From NCBI RefSeq assembly GCF_003589595.1, contig NW_020653726.1, forward strand, positions 13,747,754 to 13,811,753: DNA of 64,000 nt, given 5' to 3'. Of this stretch, positions 52,813-63,845 are shown in pieces (within the stretch, counting starts at the first letter, position 1; each line of letters opens with the position of its first letter). The notes below the pieces were generated by a model that was given only the letters and a program-made list of their open reading frames with translations, did no database searches and was not told where the DNA came from. A program made the position numbers and the translations under genes. The DNA is from Hyposmocoma kahamanoa. Taxonomy: Eukaryota; Arthropoda; Insecta; Lepidoptera; Cosmopterigidae.

Positions 52813-53624
52813 ATTGCATTTTTTGTCTTATTCCCGGCGCAGCAAGATACCTCCGCCGGTTGCTGCATCTTCTTTTTAATTTTTTGTTTAAAGAAATGTA
52901 AACCAACTTCTACAGAATTAAATTAATGTTGCATTATTCGTTTCAAAGCGTCGTGCCGCTGCCTAGCTGCGGCAGTTTGAGGCGACTCTTAAACTCCACT
53001 CCATGCCGCCATGTCCAAGGCCAAAGTGACAAGCTCGATGTTTTCTTGACTTTACAACATTTACTTTAAATGTATTTTCCGTAGCTTATACAATTAATCT
53101 AAACAAAAATCAATCTAAAGTCAATTTAAACTTATTGAATTCGCAGAGCCCAGATCCAATTTAAGTTACATTGCCGAAAACATAAGTACGTTTATTTAAA
53201 TTACATTTTGTTATTTTTTTATGTGTGAATGATTTATTTATTTATTTATATTTGATAAATGAGATTCACATTTGAGAAATATTTCTTGGGTAAGTTTAAA
53301 TAAAAACGCATATTACGAACGACCATACACACACCTTCTTGTGATTTTTTTAATTTACTGCATAGGACGAGCAGGATTTCAATTTTTTTGTCATACCATT
53401 ATAGAGTAGTTAAAGTACGAAGTAAGTACGATTAACAACAATGTTATTATTGTAAATACCAGTTACTTTCAGCAAGATCGAAGTGTTGCCATCTTAAGGG
53501 TTATTTTTGCCGCTCACGCAGCTAACTTGTTCCTGTCAACCAATGGCGTTTAAGGGCTAGATCATTATTTTTAATAAAAATAAAAAGTTTAAACAAAAGG
53601 AGGGGACGGGCTGACTACAATCAC
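52813..53624. other. Stretch without recognised genes or repeats
   Basis: Only short TTTA-type runs (53230-53250) are notable. Confidence 0.4.
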
Positions 53625-54030
53625 TGGTTAGCTTTTCTTGATAATCGTCTTCTTAAGTCACAAATTCGTTTAAGTAGGCAGCGCATTTATGCTTTTATAT
53701 GATTCCGATTGGTATTCTAAATTTACCATACACGAGGTTTAAAACTGTAATGACATAAAAACTTTGTTATGCAGCTGCGTACTTGGTTGAGAAACCATGG
53801 TAGTGACCCGTTTAGCTCTTGCAGGTAGTCTCAATCCATGGATGCTTGAAATTAATATTGTAAATGATAAATGAGTACAAATGTATGTATAAGGAGCATC
53901 CCCTAGAGTTTCTTGCTTATTATATATGAAATCTGCCTTATGAATGAGCAGTAGAGTTTAATCCATATGACGATTACAAGTGTCATTTGCTTACCTTTAA
54001 AATAAAGACTAAAAAAAAGAAAAACTAAAG
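53625..54030 (+). pseudogene. LINE-J (Jockey-like) 3' end
   Basis: Degenerate C-terminal codons (a RLLKSQIRLS-like block) are followed by the family 3' UTR: CCTAGAGTTTCTTGCTTATT, ATGAATGAGCAGTAGAGTTT, AAATAAAGACTAAAAAAAAG. The poly(A) signal and A-rich tail show the authentic 3' terminus. Confidence 0.75.
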
Positions 54031-54559
54031 GCAGGAAATAAAACCTTTTTGCGACTGGAAAGGTTTCAACTTCACTGATAATACGTAATAAATACCTTGA
54101 TACAACTTCAGAGAGTTTACTGGAAGTAGAAATTAAAGTATGTACATTAAAATACCCAGAAAACGTACTTGGTGTCTGTGTAAACCTAACTAATTAAGTG
54201 TTTAAGTGGAGGCGTTAGAGAACCATTTAGGAAAGTATTTTTGGAATAGTGTAGCATAAAAGTGTATAAATACGGTATTGTACTAATTAGTTCTGACGTA
54301 AACTGACGTAAAATCAATACAAAACTCTCTCGTTACAGAGACGTGAATACAGAAGATTTTCATTCTTGTACTGTATATGTGCCACATATTCGCATAAAGG
54401 AACTTTTACGTTCATTATAATAGCTAAGGCATGTAACTTGACACAACCAAAATACTTTAGAGCAGATATCTTCAAGCCAAACGTATACTACCCTCGTGTA
54501 TATTTACAAATTTCATTACATTGTGTAGAAACATAAAAAGAGATTTTAAAGAAAAAAAA
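54031..54559. other. Non-coding stretch
   Basis: I see no gene or recognised repeat here. Confidence 0.4.
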
Positions 54560-54740
54560 TTTATAGTTTAATCCAATACAAAAAAAGATCTGCAAAGACA
54601 AGCACAATAAAGAAATTTGTAAGAGCTGGTGACGCGATCTATAAACTCAGTTGGAAAGAGCGGAATTGTACTCGGTGTTGTTGAGTCTTTGTATCGATAA
54701 TAATAAAAACAAACTAGTCGAGTACTTCACAAAATAGTAT
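54560..54740 (+). repeat. Rep-S copy
   Basis: Head block AAAAAGATCTGCAAAGACAA, tRNA-like GATCTATAAACTCAGTTGGA, then tail TTTGTATCGATAATAATAAA and CAAACTAGTCGAGTACTTC. The GAAGGAATTTTT signature is lost. Confidence 0.65.
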
Positions 54741-54774
54741 TTTATGCAATCGTTGCATGGTGAGGGTTTTTAAA

Positions 54775-54996
54775 GTCTGCGCCTGATGGTAAGATACACG
54801 CCAGTCCATAACATTTGCAGTGCCACTCAGAGCTTTAAATCCCAAAGATCTGAGGGGCACTCCCATAGCGCCCGTCACCCGGAGACATAAGTTGACAAGT
54901 GAACATTACTGCGTTCCGGTCTTGGCGGCAGAAATAGGTAAGGTTGCAGTACTTCCCTGGACGAACTCTTTCACAAGGAGCTCTACTGCTACAATA
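54775..54996 (-). repeat. Rep-A copy, internally rearranged
   Basis: TCTGCGCCTGATGGTAAG to AGGAGCTCTACTGCTAC. GAACATTACTGCGTTCCGGT, which is sense-strand Rep-A sequence, lies inside an otherwise minus-oriented copy. This implies a small inversion. Confidence 0.85.
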
Positions 54997-55224
54997 AAAC
55001 TTCAGGATCACAAAATGAATTTCCAGCGTTTAAATAAAAATGTCTTAATACCTGTCGACTAATCGTGTGATAAAACGCTCACATTAAAAACCATAAATAT
55101 ATGCAAATTAATAGCTCCAACAAGGAAAAGTTTATCCGGCAAGGTTTACTTTACTGTTCAAAATTGTTATAATAATAATAACCCATATTCCTAACTTTCC
55201 TGTTTTAAAAATATGAAACGATAT

Positions 55225-55392
55225 TATATCGAAATCTTAGGTTTTCGCGATCTCTATGATCTCTATGTTACACATAGAGAATTAAATAGTATGAAACTAT
55301 TTTTCCAATAATCAAATCAGCCCTCGTCTGAAACTTTAATTTCTTTGAAAAAACAATTACACGCGATTTAGATCCGAAAAAATAATCCATTA
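55225..55392. repeat. Rep-C fold-back copy
   Basis: ATCTTAGGTTTTCGCGATCT at the left (minus), ATGAAACTATTTTTCCAATA centrally, and ACACGCGATTTAGATCCGAA at the right (minus). Confidence 0.7.
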
Positions 55393-56432
55393 CCCTAGAA
55401 TAAACCCGTACCTAATGGATTAAATACGTCCTAATAGAGTTATGAAAGCTGGGTAGAGATACCTCAAATTTTGTTAAAAGAAGAATATAAAAGAATCTAT
55501 TGTACGAAACCCTAAAATCTTTGTGCAATTGCGGGGGTTTGTCGCAAACAGGCAATAAATGTTGTCTGAATCGCCCAGCTGAGATTGCTACTGGAAAATA
55601 GAGTTACTTTCAAAAAATAGAATTTCCTTTTTTGTTATTCTAAGCACTAGTACAATTGTGTATGTAGACAATCTCATTCCTGACTTATATACATAAAAGT
55701 CTTTATTAATGTTGGAAAATATCAATTCTGTATATTTAGAAAAAAAAATACTTTCAAAAGCGCAGTGTATATCAAAATGTACATAATTTGTGAATTAATT
55801 CAGACACAGATAATATTCCCATGGTCACGTAAACACCTAGTGTACATTATAATGAAAATATCGCATTCAAATTTAGCGTTATGTGTTTTATATGAACATA
55901 GGTTACCTATCTAGAAAAATACGTTTTTCACACAAAACTGAGAGCGTACTTGCTTGTGACAGTAGCATGTTTAGTACTTTTAAAGTACATTGGGCATTCA
56001 GCACTTGTCCCGTTGTAACTTGCTGGGTCTTATGAGGATATGAGACGAACAATGCCAAGTTTGCAATCACACAGTAGTCAATTTTCAAGGTTCAAAGGCG
56101 CGTCTTAAGATTTTGTCTTCCAAACACAATGTTAATTAGAATATTGACTACCGTAAAATTACCTAGGGTTCCTTTGCACTAAGCAATGCTATCACAAATT
56201 TTCACTGATAAGATTATCGTAAAGATCTGTTACAATGTCTATCTCGTTGGCGAACGTCTCTCTACCTTACTAAATTAAATAATTCTGAAACCTTATCTGT
56301 TTGAAATAGCACCTGTAATATCCAGACACGTACTCAGGAAATTCTTAAGGGAGATGAAGGTTCTCGATTATTTTATTCTTCGCAAGGCACCTAACGACAT
56401 TTACAATATTGCGATGTTTTGTAAAGTTATGT
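55393..56432. other. Stretch without recognised genes or repeats
   Basis: A minus-strand frame at 55903-56088 has no domain. Nothing else is seen. Confidence 0.4.
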
Positions 56433-56565
56433 TTTTTATGATATCAAGCAATAGGACTAACAAGTCGTGCGCCTGGCGGTAAATGACACACCTATCCATG
56501 ACAGTTACAGTACCACCTGCGCCTGTCACCCAGAGACATAAGTTAACAAGTCCCAAGTGTCTTTG
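56433..56565 (-). repeat. Rep-A 3' half
   Basis: TTATGATATCAAGCAATAGG to AGTTAACAAGTCCCAAGTG, with a deletion around the AAAGATCTGAGG block. Confidence 0.85.
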
Positions 56566-56582
56566 AAATTTTAAACATTATA

Positions 56583-56720
56583 CAATACTGAGTTTCCGTC
56601 GAGTCACCGCCGCGGAATCTCATGATTAAGGATCACGAATTGATTCGAAACATGTCGAGCAAATTCGTTATTTTAGTTAATATGTCTGAGTCTCACGGTG
56701 GTTTTCTATTACACAATATT
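56583..56720 (+). repeat. Rep-F copy
   Basis: GAGTTTCCGTCGAGTCACCG, AACATGTCGAGCAAATTCGT, TTAGTTAATATGTCTGAGTC, ACGGTGGTTTTCTATTA. Confidence 0.7.
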
Positions 56721-56879
56721 ATAAAGTTTTTATTTAAAAAGAAAACCGACGTCAATAGTTGGCTCCACTTTCGCTGTGTTCGTTACCGTGGTCTCCTTAA
56801 CAACAACTGCAACTAGTAATATAGAAGTCCTCGTCAAAACGAATAATATGAGCCCAAAACAGTTTCAGAGTTTCTCTCA

Positions 56880-57213
56880 TCTGTCTTCTATTTCAATAAT
56901 CAGATCAGCTCTAGGTCGCCATAACATTTTACTTTTATTGGAATTACATCTATGTGCCAAGTTTTATTGAAATCGATTAACGGGAAGTGGGTGAAATTCA
57001 GTAATTAACCTGGATTCACACCCAAATTTGCCACCCTTAAAAGGCGAATATCTTCTTCAAATTTGAATGGGACCACTACTGGTACCCCCTGTTTAAAAAG
57101 AATTGTCGAAATCAGTTCACAAATTGAATGTCGGAGTAATCGCGTAACATATACACAAAAAACGTTTTGAAAGTCGATTTGAAAACCTCCTCCATTTTCG
57201 AAGTCGGTTAAAA
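56880..57213 (-). repeat. Rep-B copy
   Basis: Minus-strand reading begins AACCGACTTCGAAAATGGAG, then CGATTACTCCGACATTC and TATTCGCCTTTTAAGGGTGG. It stops short of the far terminus. Confidence 0.8.
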
Positions 57214-57627
57214 AAAAACATTTTTCGAAAATGTATTATTATTTTTATCAATTATTTTTTACCACAAGATTTTTGTGTTAATGAATATGATCGCAATTTT
57301 TTAACCACACCTGTATTCGTACAGAAGACAGATGAGTAGTTATTATTCTAAGACTGTACCTGATATTATTCTAGGCTATGTAACGTGACAGCGATTGCGG
57401 AGCCTAAGTCCCTACAGTGGGGCTACTGAGCGCGGTAAATCGGTATCTATACTTAATTAACTCGCAGAATCTCTGGAACTAACTCCTAGAAAATGGATCA
57501 TTGTTTATAAAATTATTTGTTCTTGAATCTCATTTTAATAATACTATTTTTCTGTTACATATAAATGTCTGTTCCTTCGCTCAAGACCCTTTTTAACATT
57601 AATAAAATAGTAAAGTTATTTCTTATA
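57214..57627. other. Non-coding stretch
   Basis: I see no gene or recognised repeat here. Confidence 0.4.
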
Positions 57628-57775
57628 CAAGGCTGCAAAATTGTTGTTTGACGTGAGTGCTTGTATTAAAACTTGAGCAAGCGAAAGAGTCTAAGATTGA
57701 ACCACGTGGGAAGCGAGTGGTTGAAGAATAGTAATCTTCAACGATAACTCGAGCTAAAATTTTCAAAAAACGCTC
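57628..57775 (-). repeat. Rep-D distal part
   Basis: AAGGCTGCAAAATTGTTGTT, GACGTGAGTGCTTGTATTAA and CTTGAGCAAGCGAAAGAGTC are the reverse of the distal third of the copy at 25265. The proximal part lies at 58136, separated by about 360 bp. Confidence 0.7.
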
Positions 57776-57960
57776 ATTTGTTGTTGTATTTAGTTACTGA
57801 CACTTGGCTATACGCCTAAAAAGATAACAAATAATTATAAAACAGAAAATATAATAAAACTGAAACGAAATTTCTTAAAAATTTAACAAAATCTAAAAAA
57901 AGTTAGTCACCGAGTAACTTTTTACGAATTGCTTATTTTTACAGATGAGACGATGAGACC

Positions 57961-57981
57961 GCCATTTGCATGGCAAATGGC
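57961..57981. repeat. Perfect hairpin, 9 bp arms
   Basis: GCCATTTGC / GCAAATGGC around ATG. It lies in the spacer between the two Rep-D pieces. Confidence 0.8.
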
Positions 57982-58135
57982 ATGTTATGATACGATTTTG
58001 CTATGAAAGAAATGGTGAACGGATTTCGAATGGAGAACGTAAACTGCATGGAAAGTGATTTGTTTTTGTGAGGTCATAGTCGAATTTGATAGGCAATCCA
58101 ACTTACAGGCTTAAATAGGATTGCTCTAAGAGCTC

Positions 58136-58518
58136 GTAGTACGTAGTAGGCACGAAACGCAAAACAACTTTGCTACCGAGCGAAACATACAACTTTTCAC
58201 CTTATAGTGAAGAAAATGGTAGATTAAACTTTAGGTAGATTAAAATCGTTGTCAATTTAATGTCAATAATACTAAGAACAAAATATACCAACAGATTTAT
58301 GTGACATAAATAATGTACGACAAATTTAATCGCATAGTCGAACGTGTTCATTATGTTTTTTTTCAACTTTTTCAAAAAAAAAGTTAAGTGCACCACAGTT
58401 TATCGCTTAGAGGATGGAAAAAAAAAAGAAGTCTATCGTCAAGTTCGAATTTCAAAAACCTTTTGCGCGCATATTTCTAATGAGAAAAAAATCTTTCCGA
58501 GCTAGTGAAGTGAAAAAT
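58136..58518 (-). repeat. Rep-D proximal part
   Basis: GCAAAACAACTTTGCTACCG, CACCTTATAGTGAAGAAAAT, AAGTTCGAATTTCAAAAACC and TCTTTCCGAGCTAGTGAAGT reverse-match the copies at 25265 and 52374. Confidence 0.75.
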
Positions 58519-58822
58519 ATATAAAATAAAAATACTTTATTTCGTCTCAAATACGAAGAAAATTAAATGCGAGGTTGAGTTAAGTACGATAATACTTGTA
58601 ACAAACAGGAGATCTCGCTCCTTTGTAACTAGTAGGTACATAATAGCTATGAAACAAAATAATATAAAGTAATAGTCACAGAACTAAATTCTTAACTATA
58701 ATACAAAAATATTGCAAACAAATAATAATTATTGGTTTTCACGCGTTCTTTCTTCTAAAAAACAGATATCTTTATAGTCAACATTATTTTCGGTAAAATG
58801 CAATGAGCGAATAGGTTTAGTT

Positions 58823-58859
58823 GGTTTTGTTAATACTAGAAGTTAGTATTAACAAAACC
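58823..58859. repeat. Perfect hairpin, 16 bp arms
   Basis: GGTTTTGTTAATACTA and TAGTATTAACAAAACC are exact reverse complements around GAAGT. Confidence 0.9.
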
Positions 58860-59098
58860 ATAATTTTATGAAGTTCCTAAATCACGCTAGCTATTCATAT
58901 CCATACTTGTATATGTATAACTCAAAGGTTTTGTTACTTTTGTACTCAATTGACACTGTGAAGACACCAGTGAACATCAGCGGAGTGTAAGGATTTTTAG
59001 AACCCAAGAGTACAATTGGTAAAAGAGTAATTTTAGTTATAAATTGAATTCTTACTTTTTTCAAAAAACCCAACGTTTAGGGCACATATGTTGCAGAT

Positions 59099-59168
59099 GG
59101 AAATGAATATATTTTTTCGGGTCTATAGGTACGCGATAGAGATCCGAAAAAATCGTGAAAACCTAGGA
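59099..59168 (+). repeat. Rep-C mini fold-back
   Basis: GGAAATGAATATATTTTTTC followed closely by GATCCGAAAAAATCGTGAAA and ACCTAGGAAC. The central portion is deleted. Confidence 0.65.
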
Positions 59169-60103
59169 ACACGATGTTCACAATACGCAATATCGATTAT
59201 AGTATATAATAATAATTTATCGAATTATTCTAAATCTCTTTTTGTAATCAGTTTGCGGGAAACATGAAACCAGCCAACAGAGCTCGGATTAGTAGTATCA
59301 GGGAACTTAACAATACCCAGGACACGTGTTATTCTGTTCATAATCCCACGAGCGATGTTCTATTACGTTGCATACTGTGTGAAATGAAAATCATAAGTTT
59401 ACCAGGGTTTTGGGTAAGCAAAGTAGGTGCAAAGTACCAGTAAGTTACAGCGTTTTTTTTCGTCTGTTATACTTCGTTAAAAAAATATAACTAATTGAAA
59501 TATATTGAGAGCCTTACGTGGATTATACTTTTCATAAAGAACAAACTATTTTGCAATTGTTTTATGCGTTTAATATTACGGAGCACATGCAATAAATGAT
59601 AAAGTTGAACGTTTGAAGGAAGGAGACTGGGTTATCATATTTTTTTAAATTTATTTATAGCGATTCTTCAGCAATTAATACATCGATTCATGTACATTTT
59701 AAATTAGTAAGAGCGTTTAGCTTGTTGCACAACTATTTAAAGATAAAACACAGCTTGCATTAAATTGAGCAGAATAGTTTTAATGTTACAGCGTACACAT
59801 ATACAAAGAGAAAAGAGCAAACTGAATACAACGATAAAATGATAATTAGGAAGTAAGCGTTAAATGTAGTATAATTTTTTTTGCAATTAGTGCTAAGAAT
59901 ACTGCTAGTTTACTTGCTAAAGATTGCCTTGCGGAGACCGGTTATCGAATCCGAGAAAATATCTACTGTTGCACTATCATTGTGTAGTCTGGACAGATGG
60001 CAGACCCATGTGAGACTCAATTTAGTTCTCCTGTGTGATGGTGACAGGAGAGCAACGATCTTTTTACGAGGGTATGGATGATGAACGCTAAGTTTGAACA
60101 TTG

Positions 60104-60410
60104 TTTTTTTTTATAATATCTAGTGACGGGACTTACAAGTCGTGCGCCTGATGGTAAGCTTCACGCCTGTCCATAACAGTTGCAGTGCCACTCAGAGATT
60201 TAAATCACAAAGATCTAAGGGGCACTGCCATTGCGCCCATCACCCTAAGACATAAATTGTCAAGTCCCATGTGCCTGTAATTTCATCAGAACCCTTACCC
60301 TTCAAAACCGGAACACAGTAATGCTGACATTACTGCTTGGCGGCAGAAATAAGTAAGGTGGCAGTACTTCCCTGGACGAACTCTTTCACAAGGAGCTCTA
60401 CTGCTACTGA
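60104..60410 (-). repeat. Rep-A, best full-length copy
   Basis: 307 bp with all blocks in order. On the minus (sense) strand: AGTAGCAGTAGAGCTCCTTG; GAGTTCGTCCAGGGAAGTAC; CTATTTCTGCCGCCAAGCAG or close; TTCCGGTTTTGAAGGGTAAG; CAAGTCCCATGTGCC in complement; CACTGCAACTG or close; and a 3' end ATATTATAAAAAAAA. It carries no open frame. The A-rich end, the high copy number and variable 5' truncation suggest retroposition (SINE or LINE 3' end), but I see no clear tRNA boxes, so a non-autonomous Helitron remains possible. Confidence 0.85.
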
Positions 60411-60584
60411 TGTCAGTTGTAAGGAGTCAATCTTGTGAGAAAATAATTTGTGAAGGAAGGCAAGGTCCAATAGATCTCTGCGCCTTTCAAGTGAGATGTT
60501 TTATTTAGAATGTTTTAAATCTCATTTTATAAGGGCATTCTTTCTGCTTTTTTATATTACAATTTTTGTGTTGCCAACAGAATA

Positions 60585-60826
60585 TAACAATAAAAATGTG
60601 CCGGACAACCACACCAATGGCCTGGTCTCAAAGCAGGGAATTTCCTGTACTATGAGTACCAGAGCAACAGAATTCAATCTGTGTGAAGTGACTTCCTAAA
60701 AAACCCAGACCGCAGAAGCTATTTAGAAAAGATTATTTCCCAAATTGGTCTTATCGGGAATCGAACCCGGGACTTTCTCATCCAGTGCCCACAGTGCAAA
60801 CCGTTGGGCCACCGAAGTAGTCACGT
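60585..60826 (-). repeat. Rep-T, tRNA-derived SINE
   Basis: Minus-strand reading: CTTCGGTGGCCCAACGGTTT (A-box region), AAAGTCCCGGGTTCGATTCC (B-box), CGATAAGACCAATTTGGG, then a body with ACTCATAGTACAGGAAATTC. This is the best tRNA-like head in the window, but it is embedded in a dispersed repeat and is not a tRNA gene. Confidence 0.8.
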
Positions 60827-60864
60827 CACGTACGTATACGTTGTGCTTTACAATTCGTACCCTT

Positions 60865-60985
60865 GATGTAAAAAGACCACATCTACAAAATAATAACTTT
60901 TCCGGAGAGAGGTTTAAAGATTCTATGAACGAAATTGTATAGTCGATAACTTTCTCATGCTTAAACAGAAGAATTATAAAATTTC
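60865..60985 (+). repeat. Rep-G copy
   Basis: AAAGACCACATCTACAAAAT, CTTTTCCGGAGAGAGGTTTA, AGATTCTATGAACGAAATTG and an AAATTTCAC end. Confidence 0.75.
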
Positions 60986-61431
60986 ACTATTTGTTTCGTG
61001 TAGTTCCTATTATTTTCATATAAAAGCACTCAAACTCTTAGTCAAGGGTAAGAATTAACAGACATAATAGAAAACAATTTATATATAGGTTGAATAAAAC
61101 GAAATGAATGAAATGAGTTTACTTTTTGGAATGAGTGTGTGGCTAAATTTACTCTGCTATATATAGCCTTCAACAAAGGGCGGATTGCAGCGATATTAAC
61201 TTATCGGCGGGGCCAGAAATATCAACAATTGGCTGCCCGCCAGAACGAGAAAATGCGATTGTTGCAATCGAGAACATGAGTGCACTAGTTTGGACGAAAT
61301 CAGCTTGTCGCCAGCCACAGGCGACCACTGGCTATGTACTTTAACGTGTTATTGCTACATGTAATTTGATTTCCTCGTTTAGTGCTTAAAGAAAAAAAAA
61401 ACAAAGGAACGTATTTATTGAAACACTTGTA
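60986..61431. other. Non-coding stretch
   Basis: I see no gene or recognised repeat here. A G+C-richer patch lies at 61185-61330. Confidence 0.4.
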
Positions 61432-61690
61432 TTTGTGGTTGTCTATGTGTGTGTCCATGGCACCCGCCACACAGGGTTTCCCTAATACGGGGCTATGTTG
61501 AGTGTGTGCGTTATTATTATATAGAAGATATTCTTTGGTTGCACCACCCTCTCCAACATTAAATTTCTTGTTCCTTTTCTAAGTTGTTGTATTTTGGCTT
61601 ATTCTGTAACTTATTATTACTGCTTTGTGTTATCATCAATATATCAATTTTTAATGTGCAATAAAGAATATTTCATTCATTCGTTCATCG
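61432..61690 (+). repeat. Rep-H copy with poly(A)-signal-like 3' end
   Basis: GTTGTCTATGTGTGTGTCCA, CACAGGGTTTCCCTAATACG and GGGCTATGTTGAGTGTGTGC, then AATGTGCAATAAAGAATATT and CATTCATTCG. The end resembles a LINE or SINE 3' terminus. Confidence 0.6.
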
Positions 61691-61896
61691 ATCGTTAAGA
61701 CAATAGTCAAGAATTAAAATGTTTATTACTCATGGATTATATTGTCGCCTACAATGAACAAACACGATATTAAAATTATTTACACGCAATTAAATTTTCA
61801 TAACGTCCCTAATAAAACGATGTGTCTAAGTCTAAGTATTACAAAATAAAAAATAGCGGGCTTTTGAAGTAACAAATACAGTTATTACAAAGATTA

Positions 61897-61908
61897 TTTT
61901 TATTTTTT

Positions 61909-61939
<31 letters not shown>

Positions 61940-61943
61940 TTTG
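61897..61943. repeat. (ATTT)n microsatellite
   Basis: About ten TTTA/ATTT units. On the minus strand they form a (TAAA)n tail at the 3' end of the adjacent LINE fragment. Confidence 0.9.
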
Positions 61944-62842
61944 CATTCCATAATGTACATTACAGATGTTTTACATATACAGAGATCAAATTATGGACCC
62001 TGAACAGGGCACAGCAAATAGTAGAAGAGAGGACTAGTCTCATAATTGTTACACTTACTAATATATAATTTGATATATACCAACGACAACAGCTTTATAT
62101 TATTATATTCATTATCGACTAGTTACTAAATTCAGATACCAAATTTATCTTCTAAAAACTCTTTTACATTATAATAGCTTTTCTTTATGAGAAAATTCTT
62201 TAAGTATTTAAAGAAAATCTTGTTATTTTGTTCATTTTTTATAATTTCCGGAAGATTGTTATATATTTTTATTGACATGGTGTATGGACTAGATAAATGC
62301 ATATTTAATCTTGAATATGGTAGTACTAATCTGTTTATATTTCGTAATGTATATTTAGTGGGGATGGCTTTACGGTTTTTATATAAGTCTTGATGGTTTC
62401 GTACAAATTTACAAACTTCTAGTATATAGATACATGGGAGAGTCAGGATTTCATGTTTGATAAAATGGAGTTTACAGCTATCTGTTTGGGCAATATTTGT
62501 GAGGATTCTAATTAATTTCTTTTGTAAAGTGAAGAGGCTAGGCGTATCCGTGCTATTGCCCCATAGAATTATAGCATAGTTTAACCAAGCGTAAGCGAAG
62601 GCATAATAGGTAGTTAAAGCAGTTTTAAAGTCTATAGTTTTTTTTAATTCTCTTAAAGCATATACAAATTTGGACAATTTAGATTTTAGCTTTTGAACAT
62701 GTTTTTTCCAATTTAAATGCTTATCAATGTCAACTCCCAACAATGTATAAACATCAACCGGCGTTATTTCTGTACCCTGGTATTTATATATTTTAAGTAT
62801 ATTATGAAGAAAATACGAAGAAAGAAATAGTGATGAAGAAAA
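61944..62842 (-). pseudogene. Jockey-like LINE reverse transcriptase C-terminal fragment
   Basis: An uninterrupted minus-strand frame runs from 62842 to the stop at 62132 (about 237 codons), the longest credible coding stretch in the window. Recognisable blocks in order: TLLGVDIDKHLNWKKHV (the LGVxxDxxLxWxxH motif after the palm), a YALRELKK block, TALTTYYAFAYAWLNYAIIL then WGNS, TLQKKLIRIL, LTLPCIYILE, and near the end IKIYNNLPEIIKN plus FLIKKSYYN. The 3' UTR ends in GAATGCAAATAAATAAAT. The palm with its catalytic aspartates and the endonuclease are absent, so it is a 5'-truncated insertion. The intact frame suggests a relatively recent copy. Confidence 0.9.
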
Positions 62843-63845
62843 TTAGAACTATAGTCCTTATTTTAAAACAAACTACAATATATTTTATCCTGAAAATTCC
62901 ACTAAATACGAATTCAAAGTTTTTGTTCAAAGTGACAATAACGTGATTTAAGTGAAAGTGAAAACATAAAATTATTGACTCCCGCCGCTTATAAGACTAC
63001 CTTATTACCCAAATAAGAAAACTAAGGTATTTAAGAGAAAGTGAAAACTAATGTTACTAGAACTACAACGGAAAATATTTATTGAGGATCCCGATAATGA
63101 AACGAAGACATGGCTCAAAAGACAAAAAAAGACAAAATTTGTATCCAAGCCAAAACTTAATAGAAAAAAGTATCATACAAAAATTTAAACTAGCAAATTT
63201 TTTTACTAAACGTCAAAATCGAAGTTATATTTCGCAAGTCTTCATTAATAGTACAAAAAAAACCATAGTGATTTAGTAAAATCTTTGACTAAATACAAAG
63301 AAAACTAGCTCGAATTTACGATATTAAAGTAAGTTCTTACAATTCATCTCGTTCCTTGTAAGAAATGGCAGAAATAATTACGAGAGTCGTTGGTAGCGTC
63401 TAGGAATTTCCGCGATTCAAAGTTACTTTGCAGTGCGGTCCAGCGGCTATAACTCATGCCACTCAGTGAAATATAATGCGGATGTTCTCATAATGTACGA
63501 CGCGCAACTTAATCCGCCTGCGACTTCTTCCACCAGATATTTATACAAATGGCCAGAGGCGGAACGATCTCTACAAAACGCCTGCGAAACGTTTTTGTCG
63601 GAACACATTTCTAGGCACTAAAAATGTACGACTAGCATTATTTCACAACGACTTAACGCCTTTAGTCTTGTATTTTACTGACTATGAAATGAAAATATAA
63701 GACAATATTTATGTAAAGTAATTTAAAAAACGAGGCTTAACACAATTGCAAATACCTAAGTTTTCAAACAGAAAATCTCGTAATTTATAGACAATAAACA
63801 GTCCTCTTTTTTAATAACGAATGTTTTAAAATCTATACATACAAT
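62843..63845. other. Stretch without recognised genes
   Basis: Short frames at 63082-63276 and 63433-63621 have no identifiable domain. The second contains RYLYKWPEAERSLQNACETF and is somewhat less biased than background, but support is weak. Confidence 0.35.

Larger units (their letters stand above)
58519..60103. other. Mostly unrecognised stretch
   Basis: 58525-58660 begins TAAAATAAAAATACTTTATT and could be the reversed 3' end of another LINE. Frames at 58891-59073 (minus) and 59881-60101 (both strands) have no domain. Confidence 0.35.

Noticed and set aside
60720..60826. tRNA gene candidate (good B-box GGTTCGATTCC)
   Set aside because: The sequence is the head of a dispersed SINE family also present at 26272 and 48970, and the cloverleaf stems do not look complete.
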